A DNA stretch of 64,000 bases, taken from positions 59,491-123,490 of the forward strand of contig CAJNOJ010000278.1 of the NCBI GenBank assembly GCA_905250025.1. The letters run 5' to 3'. This DNA comes from Adineta ricciae (lineage: Eukaryota > Rotifera > Eurotatoria > Adinetida > Adinetidae). Position numbers and translations under genes: made by a program. Below the pieces are notes generated by a model that saw nothing but the letters and a program-made list of their open reading frames with translations, had not been told where the DNA came from and ran no database searches. This document shows positions 37,501 to 48,954 of the stretch, in pieces (position 1 is the stretch's first letter; every line of letters starts with the position of its first letter).

Positions 37501-38856
37501 GTTCGTTGTATCGAGCTAAATCCCCTGTTTTTAAATAAATCTGATTATCAATAGTAATAAGAATGTCATTCGTTCGTTGTGGATCATTAAGATAGCCAGC
37601 AAACAGAGTGGGTCCTACAAAGGAATGAAAAATAAATTGATATTCACATGATCGAACTAAACTAGCGTTCACCTCCTATGAGAAGTTGACCTATCTGACT
37701 TGTACTATTGGTTTTATCGATAATATCATCTTGTTCACCGACGAGTAAACAACGAACATTAACGAATGGACAACCAATAGGTATCGTTGTATTGTAAACA
37801 TCGAATAGTTGACAACCAAGAACTCCATTACATTCTGACATGCCGTACTGAGAATTGATTCGAGTAGTTGACAAATTTAAATAACTCAGAAATTTTATCC
37901 ATTGCGGAGGATTGATTGCTTCGGCTATAACATAATCCTTACATCATCGATAAATCTGTTTTTATTCAGTACGTACCCGTTATGCATATATTGAGAACAT
38001 ATTTGAACGTATCAACTTGTTGGCTGATCTCTAAAAAATCGATCAAAGCTCGAATAATTGCTGGACCAATGATCATCGTTGTGACTTGCTGATTGATCAG
38101 AGTCTTTGATAAATACGACATGTCTAAATGTCCACCAGGTCGTAAGAGTACAACAGATCCACCCACAACCAATGGTAACGAAATTTCCGATAACTGTAAA
38201 ATCCATGTACAGGTAGCAAGTTGAAGAACTTGGTCTCGGACTGTATACATAGTCGCGTTCCATTGAATGTAAGCTGCATTACTTGCTGCAAAACTTCGAT
38301 GGGTATGAAGGATTGCTTTGGGTCGGCCAGTTGTTCCTGATGTACAAACAATAAATGCAGGGCCATCTTCTACACAATATGGAAGTTTACTCCTGTCTTC
38401 AATTTGTGATGATGGGAAAAGAATTTCTTCTAGGAAAATGACGTGCTTAACTATATCCGCTGGAAACTGTTTAAATGTTAATTGATGAACGAAAACATAT
38501 TGACTTTGGATTTGTTCCAAGATGGAAAGAAGACGCGATGGAGAATCTGTTGGATTCAATGGGCAATACACACCACCGAAACACATGATACCTAAGAATC
38601 CACAGACCATTTCTAAACTACGTTCAACAAATTGATAAATAATTTGACCTCTGATGATCTTTAAATTCTGCAAGTAGTCAGTAATACGTTCGACTTGTTC
38701 GATCAATTCACCGTATGTCCACATTTGAGAATCAAGAATCAGGGCGATTTTTTGGGGATGAACTTCAGCTATATGAAATAGCCGATGTAGAACATAGTAT
38801 GATGACGACATGAGTAACTGTTTTACAGCAAAAATGGTCGACTCATATATTGTCAT
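34558..38856 (-). CDS. NRPS-FMO, copy B, N-terminal part (A1, T1, C1, start of A2)
   Basis: Exons 37977-38856, 37673-37924, 36871-37614, 35256-36823 and 34597-35206 have lengths 880, 252, 744, 1568 and 610 bp, all equal to copy A; the piece ends inside the next intron. All core motifs seen in copy A recur: CTSGTTGRPK, YLKTGDLARY, NGKIDRK, LGGSS, HHIAVDG and TSGSTGIPK. The start at 38856 is the homologous ATG. In this copy the frame stays open upstream, with another ATG near 38922 that copy A does not support. Changes are scattered substitutions of a few percent, with no inactivating lesion seen. Confidence 0.88.
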
Positions 38857-40960
38857 TCTGTTTGACGTAATTTCGACACACGCCCTTTTCGAACTATCAA
38901 GAACACAAGTTTCAAATAACATGGGTTTCTTTCTCACCAGAGTGACATGTATGAATGTTAGTGAAGAAAAAGTACGTTACAGATACGTTTATGAGAAAGC
39001 AAAATAGTTTTCTGCCCTCTATGTATATTACTCATCAATATCCACGTCTTCTTAAGTACCGTGAAAAACAAATTTCGATGTTTACACAGCAATTGAATTG
39101 GGTATGCTCTTGAATTTTTAAAGTTGTTTGTTTATTTTGCTTCAGAAATGATTAAAGATGAGTTTTTCCTCCTTTGAAAAAGAGTGCCGATGGAAAACTA
39201 AAGGACGACTTTTCATTTTGGGAGTTAAAAATATTTAGTACACTACCGCACGGAGCAGAGGTCTAGGATGGAATACGCCGGTATTATTATCCTCTTCCAT
39301 GCTTTATCCTCTCTTCTTACTTCAAATAACTACTAAAAACTTTTACCTGTATGCAAGAGTACGAGCTGCACTCAGTATTTCAACAAAAATTATCCATGAT
39401 TGAAGCTCGTGATCTGAGCACAATAGAACAGTGGCCAAAATTGTTTCATGATGGCCGAGAGGAAATTGAAGATAAAGCACGAACCAGTAAACCTATCACT
39501 CGAATGTCAACTGAAAATATTGACTGTACAAGAAACTTGCCGTTTATGTAACATCGCTACTGCGGCGGCGATGTCCTAGTTCTGTCAGAAACAGATCGAT
39601 TCCATGAATTCTTTAAATCAAGATGAGCACAAGAAAATCGCCTAGAAATGGGTTTAAAGAATACAGCTGTGAGTAAATAATCGCGTGGTAAGAAATGATG
39701 TATGGATGGAAATATCAGCTTGTGTTACCAGTGAGTCATATACGAAAATACTTTCTCGAAATTCTCCTAACTTATTAGAAGGTGATGACCTATCCAATAG
39801 CGTAGAAAAGCACATTGAAACACGCTCTATCTGGTGATAAAAAGAAGAACATTTTCTGGATCTATGTTTAATGAAGGATTGTTCTCAGTATAATTGAAAG
39901 CAATGAATCTCTATATGAACCTATAATAATTCTTCGAATAAATGCTATTTAGGAAAAAACACATTTCCTGTGATCTGAAATAGGTCACATGAGTTCCGCT
40001 ATTTAAACTGAACTGGAATTGTCTCATTTGTATATTTGATGATGAAATAAACGTTCGATATAATGATGCCATTACAAGTAGATGTCTAATTAGAAATAAA
40101 GTGTAGAAAGAATTTTAAATTTATTCTTTCTATCATTATCAATAATAAAAGAGCAACTTGTAAACAGATATTATGAACTATACATACACAAATCTCTATA
40201 AGATAAAAGTTTTATTTCTTTTCATCATAATTTGATCTTTCATTATTTTCATTTCATTAACTTTAAAACATAAACATTAGATTTTATTTCGAAATACAAT
40301 ATTTTCCTTCGATATTGATGATACTCATGCAACGTAATTACAATTAAACTAAGATTTTTTTAAATATATAGTTCACGATGTTACCTTCCAAGTTGCTTCG
40401 TTACTGTTGACAATGATCGAAGAAAGGATAAGTTTCACACTAAAGTGATCTACTGGTTAATTCTATGCTAGGGATGGAATATACCCGTTAATTTGCAGTT
40501 AATTAATTCAATGACGCATTTGTCACATTTGTGTGTTATCTAATATTTTCATCATTTTTACTTGGATAAAGTGACATTCATGCAATAAAACTTAGATTTA
40601 CATAAGAAAATAAAAGAATAGAGTGAAATTTATGAAAGCAAAAGCAGTAACTATTTTCCCAAGTAACATAACATAGTGTGTTTAGTGTTCAATATAAAAG
40701 GTTTGATTATCGATATAATTCGTAAAATAGAAGTAACAGAGCTCTAAAGCCTAGTGATCAATCCGTTAACAGTTAATTGACGTGCGTTAAATTAAATGAT
40801 CCAGCGCTATAGTTCTAGCTGTGTCAGGAATTGTAGATGTTGCACATCCGCTTGTTAATTCTTTTTTTAATCTTCAAGTTTCAGTACGATACAAAAAATA
40901 CAACATTGATGAAAAAAGAGATCCTTTTTCAGAAACTGTATAATAAACTTTGTATAATTA
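38857..40960. other. Intergenic region upstream of NRPS, copy B
   Basis: Counterpart of 28185-30550. It lacks about 400 bp found in copy A, and has about 170 bp extra near 40518-40690. It holds the mariner relic listed separately. Confidence 0.5.
39351..39551 (+). pseudogene. Relic of mariner-type transposase N-terminus, copy B
   Basis: One open stretch reads IEARDLSTIEQWPKLFHDG, then REEIEDKARTSKPITRMS, the helix-turn-helix region and linker of mariner transposases. It ends at a stop well before any DDE catalytic residue. It is present at the same place in copy A, so the insertion predates the divergence of the two copies. Confidence 0.55.
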
Positions 40961-41997
40961 TTAAATCTCTACTGGATTTTCTATATTAATTGGAATAATT
41001 CGATTCCGTCGACATTTATTCATAAACACATCATAGAAAACATATTTTGTTTGTCGACGAAATCTTTTCGAGGCAAAATTATAAGTATAAAATGAATTCT
41101 AAACAATTGAAAAGTTCAGTTTTATAGAAAAGAAATATAATTAAATCTTACTCCATTGCTTAGAAAACTAATTGATAATGCAATTGCATTGATCAAGCTC
41201 AATTGAGCAAGATATACTGGTTCACGATTGGTATTTAACGCTGAAATTGCATTTATTATTGAATATGGTGTATAAGTACAAGCATAAATACCAATTTCTA
41301 GAAGAACCATTGATGTTAATTGTTTATCTAATTCACGCCGAATAATTGGATTCGTTCGTGTTAATAAACTTCGCGCATTTCGATATGCTAAGAAACCAAA
41401 AATTACAGCAATTAATGGGAAAAGGTTTCCATATACTATGGAAAGTCCATAAACATGATATTGATAGAATATTGAATTTGTTGCCATACAAACTGACGGG
41501 TTTATTGATGATAATTGATTGAAATAAATAAAATAAAGTAATCCATGACATACTGAAACTAATGTGATTATTATTATTGCACGACGAGCAACTCGTATAT
41601 TTGAATATTGTCGCCACTGTGGACGAAAACATGTGGCTAAATATTGATCAATTACTGCTAAAGATAAACATAATAAAGCTGATATATTACATGTCGCAAC
41701 AAGAAAGCCTCTTATTCGACAATAGAGAAATGAAATCGATGTAAAATTCATTGAAAAAGCCATAGATATACAGATAAATGATGTGGCAAATAATAATCGA
41801 ATCAGATTGAATAATGTCGTAAACATTAAATAAGCTGAAGCAGAATTTTGTCGAAATGTCTTTAAACTGAGAAAAACAGACAGACTAAAACATTCACTTA
41901 AAATACAAACAAAACAAATTGGAATTGAAAAATAAAGAGCAAATTTCGATCGTGCAGAAGCAAGCGAAGCAATATAATCCATAGGTACGTTTGACAT
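40961..41997 (-). CDS. Rhodopsin-like 7-TM receptor (GPCR 2), complete
   Basis: Exons 41152-41997 and 40961-41098 with a 53-bp intron give 327 residues. The ATG at 41997 (MSNVPMDYIASL) is the first true start, since the frame upstream begins with TTG. Seven hydrophobic segments are evident. Motifs: LSLAVIDQYLATCF (a DRY-like DQY at the end of TM3), TM4 and TM5, RRELDKQLTSMVLLEIGIYA, YTPYSIINA in TM6, and SFYTYNFASKRFRRQ after TM7. It belongs to the bdelloid-expanded peptide-receptor-like GPCRs. The ligand cannot be inferred. Confidence 0.82.
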
Positions 41998-43689
41998 TTC
42001 GCCAGAGAAAGAGATAAATGACACGATTCTTTCCTTGTTTATTTCGTATTTCAAATGACATCAATTCTTTTTTCTTGGAAAATGCGTAAAGCTAATATTA
42101 TCTCTTATCTTTGTAATCAGTAGAGAACAATTTCTAGCGTAAACTATACAGTACAAAAAAGTCCATTTATTTGTTATTTCCTTATGAGCGATCATTCTAC
42201 GAACTGAATTGGAATATTAGCGTAAAAAGGGAGAGGTTAATGTTCTTAAAACTAAGCAAACAAAGATGATTCGTGTGTATTAATGAATTAATAGGATCGC
42301 GTGATAAACAACAAATTTTATGTTTTGTATAGAAAGATCGATGAATTCATGCATATTGTGTCAAATGTAATTATAGAACAACAAAAATGAAAGGTACCAA
42401 TTGTTGTATGATGGTGAAAACTATTTTGCTATGCATGTGTGACGGTTGAACTGTGTTCGTTCTGCATCGCAACTGCATTATATTCTAATTGTAATGAAAT
42501 GTATCGAACTTACGCTCCAGATGAGCACGAAGAAAGACCATTGCCCTTTTGAATATACGATTACGCTTCTATTTGATCGCTAGTTTTTTTTTTTATTGTC
42601 AAGCAGAATTATGAATAAGTGGATGAAAAAACAAAGCAGAAAACGTAAAACATTGAAAAAGAAATACTAATTCCGTTTTCTCTTGCTAATTGACTTTCAG
42701 TTACTAACTTAGATAAGGCGTTAGGATAATCTAATGTGTCAAACAATCACATGTATGTAATAGTACGTGTATCATACTTGGGCCAGGAATGACAGTTTTT
42801 CCTTTAGTCGCAACACCCTCACCCACCCTCGATATTATTCGCAAACGTAGGAGTCAACAGATAAAGAAAAACGTTTTTGCGTTACGATGACTCATAATTT
42901 GTGCATCATATTTTATCTACGTTGGAGAAAAGTAATTGAGTTACACCGAAAGTTTGTTTTATATCAAAATGAAAACGATGTAGACTGTTGATTTAGTAAA
43001 ACTAATCCACTTCAAATATTGAATATCACAAAGTTGCAACTGGATTGGCTAATGTAGCACTATATTACAACGATTATGTTAGAAGAATTTATTTAAAAGC
43101 AACTGGTCCTTAATAAGCAGTCGACCAGATGGAAAGAAGCAAAACTTCTTATAAGATTACAAGCCAGAAAAAAAGTTAACTAATTTAATATATCAATCAA
43201 ATAATATTTTTTCTGACTTGTGGGAAAAAAATTACAAGCAACATCATTTCTCAGAGGTCTATTTAGATTTCAACATTTGAAGTAGTAGACTTTTTTTTCT
43301 GATAGAAATTTCTAGATAAAATCCCATCAGAATTTTCAATCGAAAAATGGCTTTTCTAAAGCAAATTCAATTTCCAATGAATAAAATTGTTGCCTGTTAA
43401 TTCTTTTTAAATGCTTCCGAAAGTTCACGTTCAGCTTAAAACTTAAATAAGAGATCTTTTCATTTACGTTACTTCTCTCCATCCCCTTCCTCCGAATAAT
43501 TACTACAACTGCTGAAAGCTTTAACAGGCACACAGACAATTCGTCGCACAATGCATACTGTAATTGATTTACACTGAAAAATTATCTGTTATTGGTTGAT
43601 GTAGCTGCATTACATATCTATGTTGTATACAATTTTTTTGTCCTGTATACCGATATTGTTTTTCGGCTCGAAATAATTAGAGGAGTTTT
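41998..43689. other. Intergenic region
   Basis: No gene supported. Most of it matches 56812-58640, which carries extra blocks of about 250 bp (near 57446-57696) and about 170 bp (near 58361-58530). Confidence 0.5.
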
Positions 43690-43850
43690 CACAAAATATA
43701 AATCACATAAACATCTCAATCAAAACGACTTCAAAGAAAATGCGCCAATTTATACGAACCGTAGTTTTCGACGTGATAGATGATATTTCTGCTCTGATTG
43801 CGATGTTCCAGTATGCAACGCCAATAGTTTTGAAGACAATCATACAAAGA
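43690..43850 (+). pseudogene. Possible piggyBac transposase C-terminal Cys-rich relic, copy B
   Basis: After a stop codon the frame reads YFCSDCDVPVCNANSF, then EDNHTKIHY. The spacing C-x2-C-x4-C with a following F and H resembles the C-terminal zinc-binding domain of piggyBac-type transposases (C..C....C...CF..YHT), although the last Cys is missing. A repeated copy lies at 58620-58790. The upstream frame (HLNQNDFKENAP) is open but unrecognised. The assignment is tentative. Confidence 0.35.
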
Positions 43851-44039
43851 TACACTACTAATAGACTTTTGACATAAACATAGTATCCCCCCATGAAAAA
43901 GCAAAGATTACACCACAAGATTTCTTAGAACGAATTTCGAGTTTTGCAAAAAAATGCCAAGAATCAAACTGTTAATCTTGATAGCATCCATATCAGTTTA
44001 TGTCATTCATATTACCCATATTGAGGGTGCGGATGTGTA

Positions 44040-44640
44040 AAGGTGATTTATTTATACATCGAGCTTACCCACACACTCTCATTGACTTAAATTCTGTATT
44101 CATTTATCTATAAAAATGACCACAGATAGCTCAGATTTTCGAAATAATGTAAATGCAGGACAATCTCGATCAAAAATCTCCTTTGCAATGATAGAAACAG
44201 ATTTATCGTGTTTCACATTTTGAATCCCTGAACGGATTACACTGAAAGCTTTTTTTTATAATGACGAGCATAAAGTGATCAAACTATCGCTTCGTAGTAG
44301 TTCAGGTACTTTAAGAATTGTTACAGGTAATGGAAACTATGGATTAGGTGTAAATTCATATTTACTTGAGAGTTTAAATGGAATTTCCGTCGCTATGACG
44401 TTTGATTTAAATGTAGCTGATTTTTAGAACAACATAATTCAACGGTTTCAACTGTAACGTGCCATTGAATCAGGGTCAACGTTTTCGATGTATGATTGGA
44501 TGCACAGGAACGAGTGGTTTAGCACTTAATCAACTAAAAATTTCACATAGTTTTAGATTCGACAGTTACGGAAATATTTTTGTTACTGTAAGTAACAATT
44601 CTCAAGTACAAAAATTTCTCATAGCTATAAAACTCGTGTA
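44040..44640 (+). pseudogene. Decayed NHL-repeat gene 2, copy B
   Basis: Pieces of NHL repeats in broken frames: GTLRIVTGNGNYGLGVN, then GCTGTSGLALNQLK and SFRFDSYGNIFVTVSNNSQV. It contains about 70 bp absent from copy A (60360-60859) and extra stops. It is distinct from the relic at 11171. Confidence 0.55.
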
Positions 44641-45326
44641 GGAAGTCATTATCAGAGTTATTATAAAGTCTACAGACGCTATAACTTTCTAAAGTCAAGC
44701 CAACATTAGCACGCATTCTTATGGTACTTTCTTGGTACTGATAATACGGTTTTTGTTGTGTTTAATTTTGGACAGAAGAAACATATCTTCTAATTTGGTT
44801 TTTTGGCACAATATCTTTGTTACAATTAATAATAATATTTATATTAGTGGTAAGTACGTGTCTCACTGAGCAAACTACGTTTCTATTGAGATGGCCATTT
44901 CTATTTTAGGAAATTTAATAAATAAGAGGTATATTGATAATTTCTTTTATTCGCTTGTGTAAGGGTGATAAGGTGATGAGGAAATTTCCGAGAAGCTATT
45001 TCTGGATGCACGCTTCTATCTTCTTCGTGAAAACATGCATAAAGATTATTTTATTGTATTAGTAATTTAGTCGAGGGTAGAACGAGTCAACCTCGACGAG
45101 CACTACCTCGCACATTCTTTTTGGTTCGTTGATAGATAAAATATGATAATATGTGCATACATGTAAATGACCTAGTTCATCCTACGCATTTTAACAGTAA
45201 AAGTAACTTAATATCCTTTCCTCCACGTCACTATCTTTGAGAATATTAATCCTTCGAGCTGAGAAAAAAAAACTATTATAATAATGAAAGAGGCATATGA
45301 AGAAAAATTAGGTGGATCATTTGGTA
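44641..45326. other. Intergenic region upstream of GPCR 3
   Basis: AT-rich, matched by 60860-61593; no gene recognised. Confidence 0.6.
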
Positions 45327-46382
45327 ATGTCGCTGGCAATTTTAAACTTTAGTATACAATATACTCTCTACTCTGGCTATTTTACATTCATTTTTGGAAT
45401 GATTGGCAATATATTGAATATTCTTGTTTTTACTCAATTAAAATTATTTCGCGATAATCGATCTGCTTTCTATCTAGTTGTTGAATCGCTATCAGATTTA
45501 TTATATCATTTTATTTCAATTGTTGCAACGATTTTAACAGCATTGTATGGAGATGATAGAATCGGAAAAAATCTTATTTGGTGTCGATTACGATTTCTTT
45601 TAACACAAACAGCTACGCTAATGATGTGTTACATAATCTGTATTGTTGCTTGTGAACAATTCATGTCAACAAATTATCGTTTGAAAGAATTGTGTACAAT
45701 TCGATTAGCTCGTTATCTCGTTTCTATATTTACATGCTTGTCGTTCATTCATAGTATGATTTTTTGTTTATTTCTTGAAATTCAACCAAATGTTGGCTGT
45801 ATTATATTAAATTCTGTTTGGCTTAGATATGCAACATATTTTTTTTACCCAATTTTGATTGGTTTTTTACCTATTATAATCGCTTCATTATTCAATATTT
45901 TAGCGTTTCGAAATGTTCATCATATAGTTCGCCGTCAAATACCAATTGCTCGACGTCGATTAGATCAACAAATGACGACAATGGTACTTGTACGCGTTAT
46001 AATATATGTTTGTTTTTTATTACCATATGTTATCTATCGCATTTATGCTATAAATGTTCCTGTTACGCAAAATGATCTTCTGAACTATTCAATACGACAA
46101 TTAATTCAAACTTTATTTCAATCTTTATCTGCTGTGAACTTTACAGTAAATTTTTTATCGTTTTTTTTTCTTCAGATTTTACTGATAAACATTTTTCTTA
46201 ACCGTTTGTTTTAGATTAGTTTCTATATTTTTATACTAGTATCACCACGATATCGTCATCAAATAAAATTTCTTTTGATAAGAAAATATTGGCGAAAATG
46301 TAAATCTTATTGCTGTGGAAATAGAAATCAAATTGGACCGATGGCAATAGATCCAATCGATGAAAATATAGAACTCGAATAA
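45327..46382 (+). CDS. Rhodopsin-like 7-TM receptor (GPCR 3), complete
   Basis: Exons 45327-46145 and 46215-46382 (intron 69 bp) give 328 residues. I start at the ATG reading MSLAILNFS; the frame upstream begins with GTG. Motifs: GMIGNILNILVF in TM1 (the conserved Asn), the LVVESLSDLLYH segment in TM2, a WCRLRFLL segment with the TM3 Cys, RRLDQQMTTMVLVRVIIY before TM6, and across the splice NFTISFYIFILVSPRYRHQ in TM7 followed by a basic tail and ending IELE. Reading through the intron gives a false end at 46214. The closest type is the bdelloid FMRFamide-receptor-like family. Confidence 0.84.
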
Positions 46383-46943
46383 ATCTTATCGCATATTATA
46401 TGTTTTCTTATTTATATTTAAATAATGTTTCAAAAATTTTGATGTAACTTTCCAAATTAGTTATTTTCTCATTTATTCAAACTGAATCTATTTTAAACTT
46501 ATATAGATTACTAAGAATTCTTAGTATTAGATACTAACAAAGTTTCAAATCCACATTTAATCTTGCTGATGAGATTCAATAAAAACACAGTAGTGTAATT
46601 TTTGAAAAAATTTCCAAAGGTTAAATTTGATATTAGAGTTATCCCTAGAGCATTTAATTATATATGTAAGGCAATGACGAGCTTTTCTTCACCTATACTT
46701 TTATTTCTCAATATGCTGATAATTAACATACATAAAGAAAAACATTACCCAGGCAGACAAGGGCTTGAAAAAAACGCGTATATACACGTATATAATCTAT
46801 AAAAACGCCGTTTTCGCGTAACAACAACACAAAAACACCGTTTCAACGCTTTTCCATCAATTTTTCATCGTGCATTTATCGACGATTTTTTTCACCAATG
46901 CATTATCTTCGTTAGTTTGCGTCTTTTTCATCTATCAAATGTA
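46383..46943. other. Intergenic region up to the transposon
   Basis: AT-rich; no gene supported. Confidence 0.6.
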
Positions 46944-48954
46944 CACGGTTGCCAAAAATGTTTTTCCAGGGGGGTACAGCCCTAACGACTAGCGATAGAA
47001 ACAATGAATTTTATACCAAGAGAAGGCCCGTCAAAAACGGGATCTAGAGGTATATTTTAATGCTTTATAAAAGAGGGCTGACTATAGAACTAAGGACAGT
47101 TGCAGAATTTTGAGAGTTACGATTGTACCGACTCTACAATAGAAAGTAATACAACCGTAAAGAAAATGTATATTATCGTAAAATTGATAGGGAATTTACC
47201 AGACAACTTCAAAACACATTGCTTGCATGTCTAAGGCAATGATTCTTCCATTCCTTTATCATTTATTTTGGTTCTCTCTCGCGAGCACGTGCTACCAGTC
47301 TTTTTACCACAAAAGAAACGAAGAAATAGTCGTCAGTCATGTTCGTATCGAGTCAAACTATTTTTGTGATCTTTGTTTCATTTGCTTTACTCTCATACGG
47401 CATCGTAGCTATAAGCAAACCGTGATCTCTTTCTGGGCGAAGTGATTTTGCTTGGAAGGTGAGTAAACTTCGTGTCTTTCAATCGTACCCTTTGGTGATG
47501 ATCATGATAGATTTGTGATTTAGCTGGGACTGATTGAATATATCTAATCTGTGTAATGGCTGGGACTTACGACAATGAACAACAGAGAATTGCCGACCGA
47601 ATTAAGTGCATCGCTTTCCGTGAAGCACGTGATGCTGGTGCAGCATTCATCACTCGACAATGGATCGCAGATAAAATCCATCGTTTGACTCGGTTTGCTA
47701 CTCAATGGTGGGAGAAAGCATACGACAAATGCTTTGCTGATTATTCTGAATGTGGTCGTAATCTCAAATTATCGCAGGATAGTCAAAATATCATTCTCAA
47801 TGCGAGTGGCAAGCAGAAAAAAGTTCTTCCGTTGTGGCAAGGGAAATTGCAGCGAGACAAAAAGAGTATGTTACACGAAGCACGATCGATAATTACCGAC
47901 ACCGGATGGGACTGAAGGCTTATCACGTTATTCAGAAACCATTGAAAACAGAAACCAATATTTCCGATCGTTTGTGGTTATGCGACTGGTTGAAGAACTG
48001 GACTCAGGAAGACTTCTTACACCTCGCACCAGCGGATGAATTTTATGTTTGGAGTGTTCGGAAGCCAAATTACCAGAATGACAGGATCTGGGCAAAATCT
48101 ATCAAGGATATTGAAGAGCATGAAAGATATCGTGAAATGGTGAAAAACCAAGCATGCATTGGTATTTTCATTCTTTTTACCGCAAAAAAATTGCTTTCGG
48201 TAATAAAAGATAAAGGAGTACCCTGGACAGATCAATACTTTCGTGATACAATTTTAGTCCAGCACGTCTTTCCTTTTCTCAAAAATGAAGAAAACGTCAT
48301 TGATGTGGATGAAGTGACGTTTGTTCACGATAAAGCCCCATGCATGACAGCAAATATGACTCAGCAGTTGATCCAAGACAACAATATCAATTTTTGGGGT
48401 AATAATAGGTGGCCAGGAAATTCACCTGATCTCAATGCAGCTGAGCGCATCGGATCGATACTGAAGGATGAAGTCGAGACAAGAATGTTATCTGAAGACA
48501 AACATGATCGTTATCGTGAAGAAACATTGAAAAACCACATATGCGATGTCTTAGAAAGTATGGAAACAGATACCGAGCTTTTTGAAAATCTGCTATGTTC
48601 GTATCCATCTCGATTAGAAGCTATCAAAAAAGCTAATGGTTGGCATACAGATTATTGATTATTTTTATTCGTTATTGTACCAGGTTCATAAAAAATAAAA
48701 ATTGGTTCGATACATCCACCATTCTTTAATCATTTTTACTCAGGAATTTATCTTCGAAAACAACGTCTTATCAGTCGTAAATTCTTCAAGTTGTCTGAAG
48801 TTCCACAGTTCTATAGCTTGCCCCTCTCTCATAGGACATTGAAATATACCCCTACATCCCGTGTTTGACGAGCTTTCTTTTGGTATAAAATTTATTGTTT
48901 CGATCACTAGTCGTTAGGGTTGTACCCCCTGGAAAAACATTTTTGGCACCCGTG
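46944..48954 (+). mobile_element. Tc1/mariner-superfamily DNA transposon with long inverted repeats
   Basis: A 2011-bp element bounded by TA dinucleotides (46942-46943 and 48955-48956), the expected target duplication. Terminal inverted repeats start CACGG(T/G)TGCCAAAAATG and can be followed for well over 100 bp (about 46944-47065 and about 48835-48954) with scattered mismatches. It carries one transposase gene between 47556 and 48658 in plus orientation. It sits downstream of GPCR 3, beyond the end of the matching copy A piece, so presence in the other haplotype cannot be judged. Confidence 0.85.
47556..48658 (+). pseudogene. DD37E-like Tc1/mariner transposase, one frameshift
   Basis: The first frame (from MAGTYDNEQQ) gives the N-terminal DNA-binding part; the second, from about 47834, gives the catalytic part to the stop at 48658. 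The switch falls at a run of six A at 47817-47822, where the frames are offset as expected from a small indel. Catalytic residues: first Asp in APADEFYVWS, second in FVHDKAPCM, and Glu in NSPDLNAAERI. I count 37 residues between the second Asp and the Glu, as in the DD37E (ITmD37E-like) group rather than Tc1's 34. Otherwise nearly intact, so recently active; a sequencing error at the homopolymer is possible. Confidence 0.75.
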
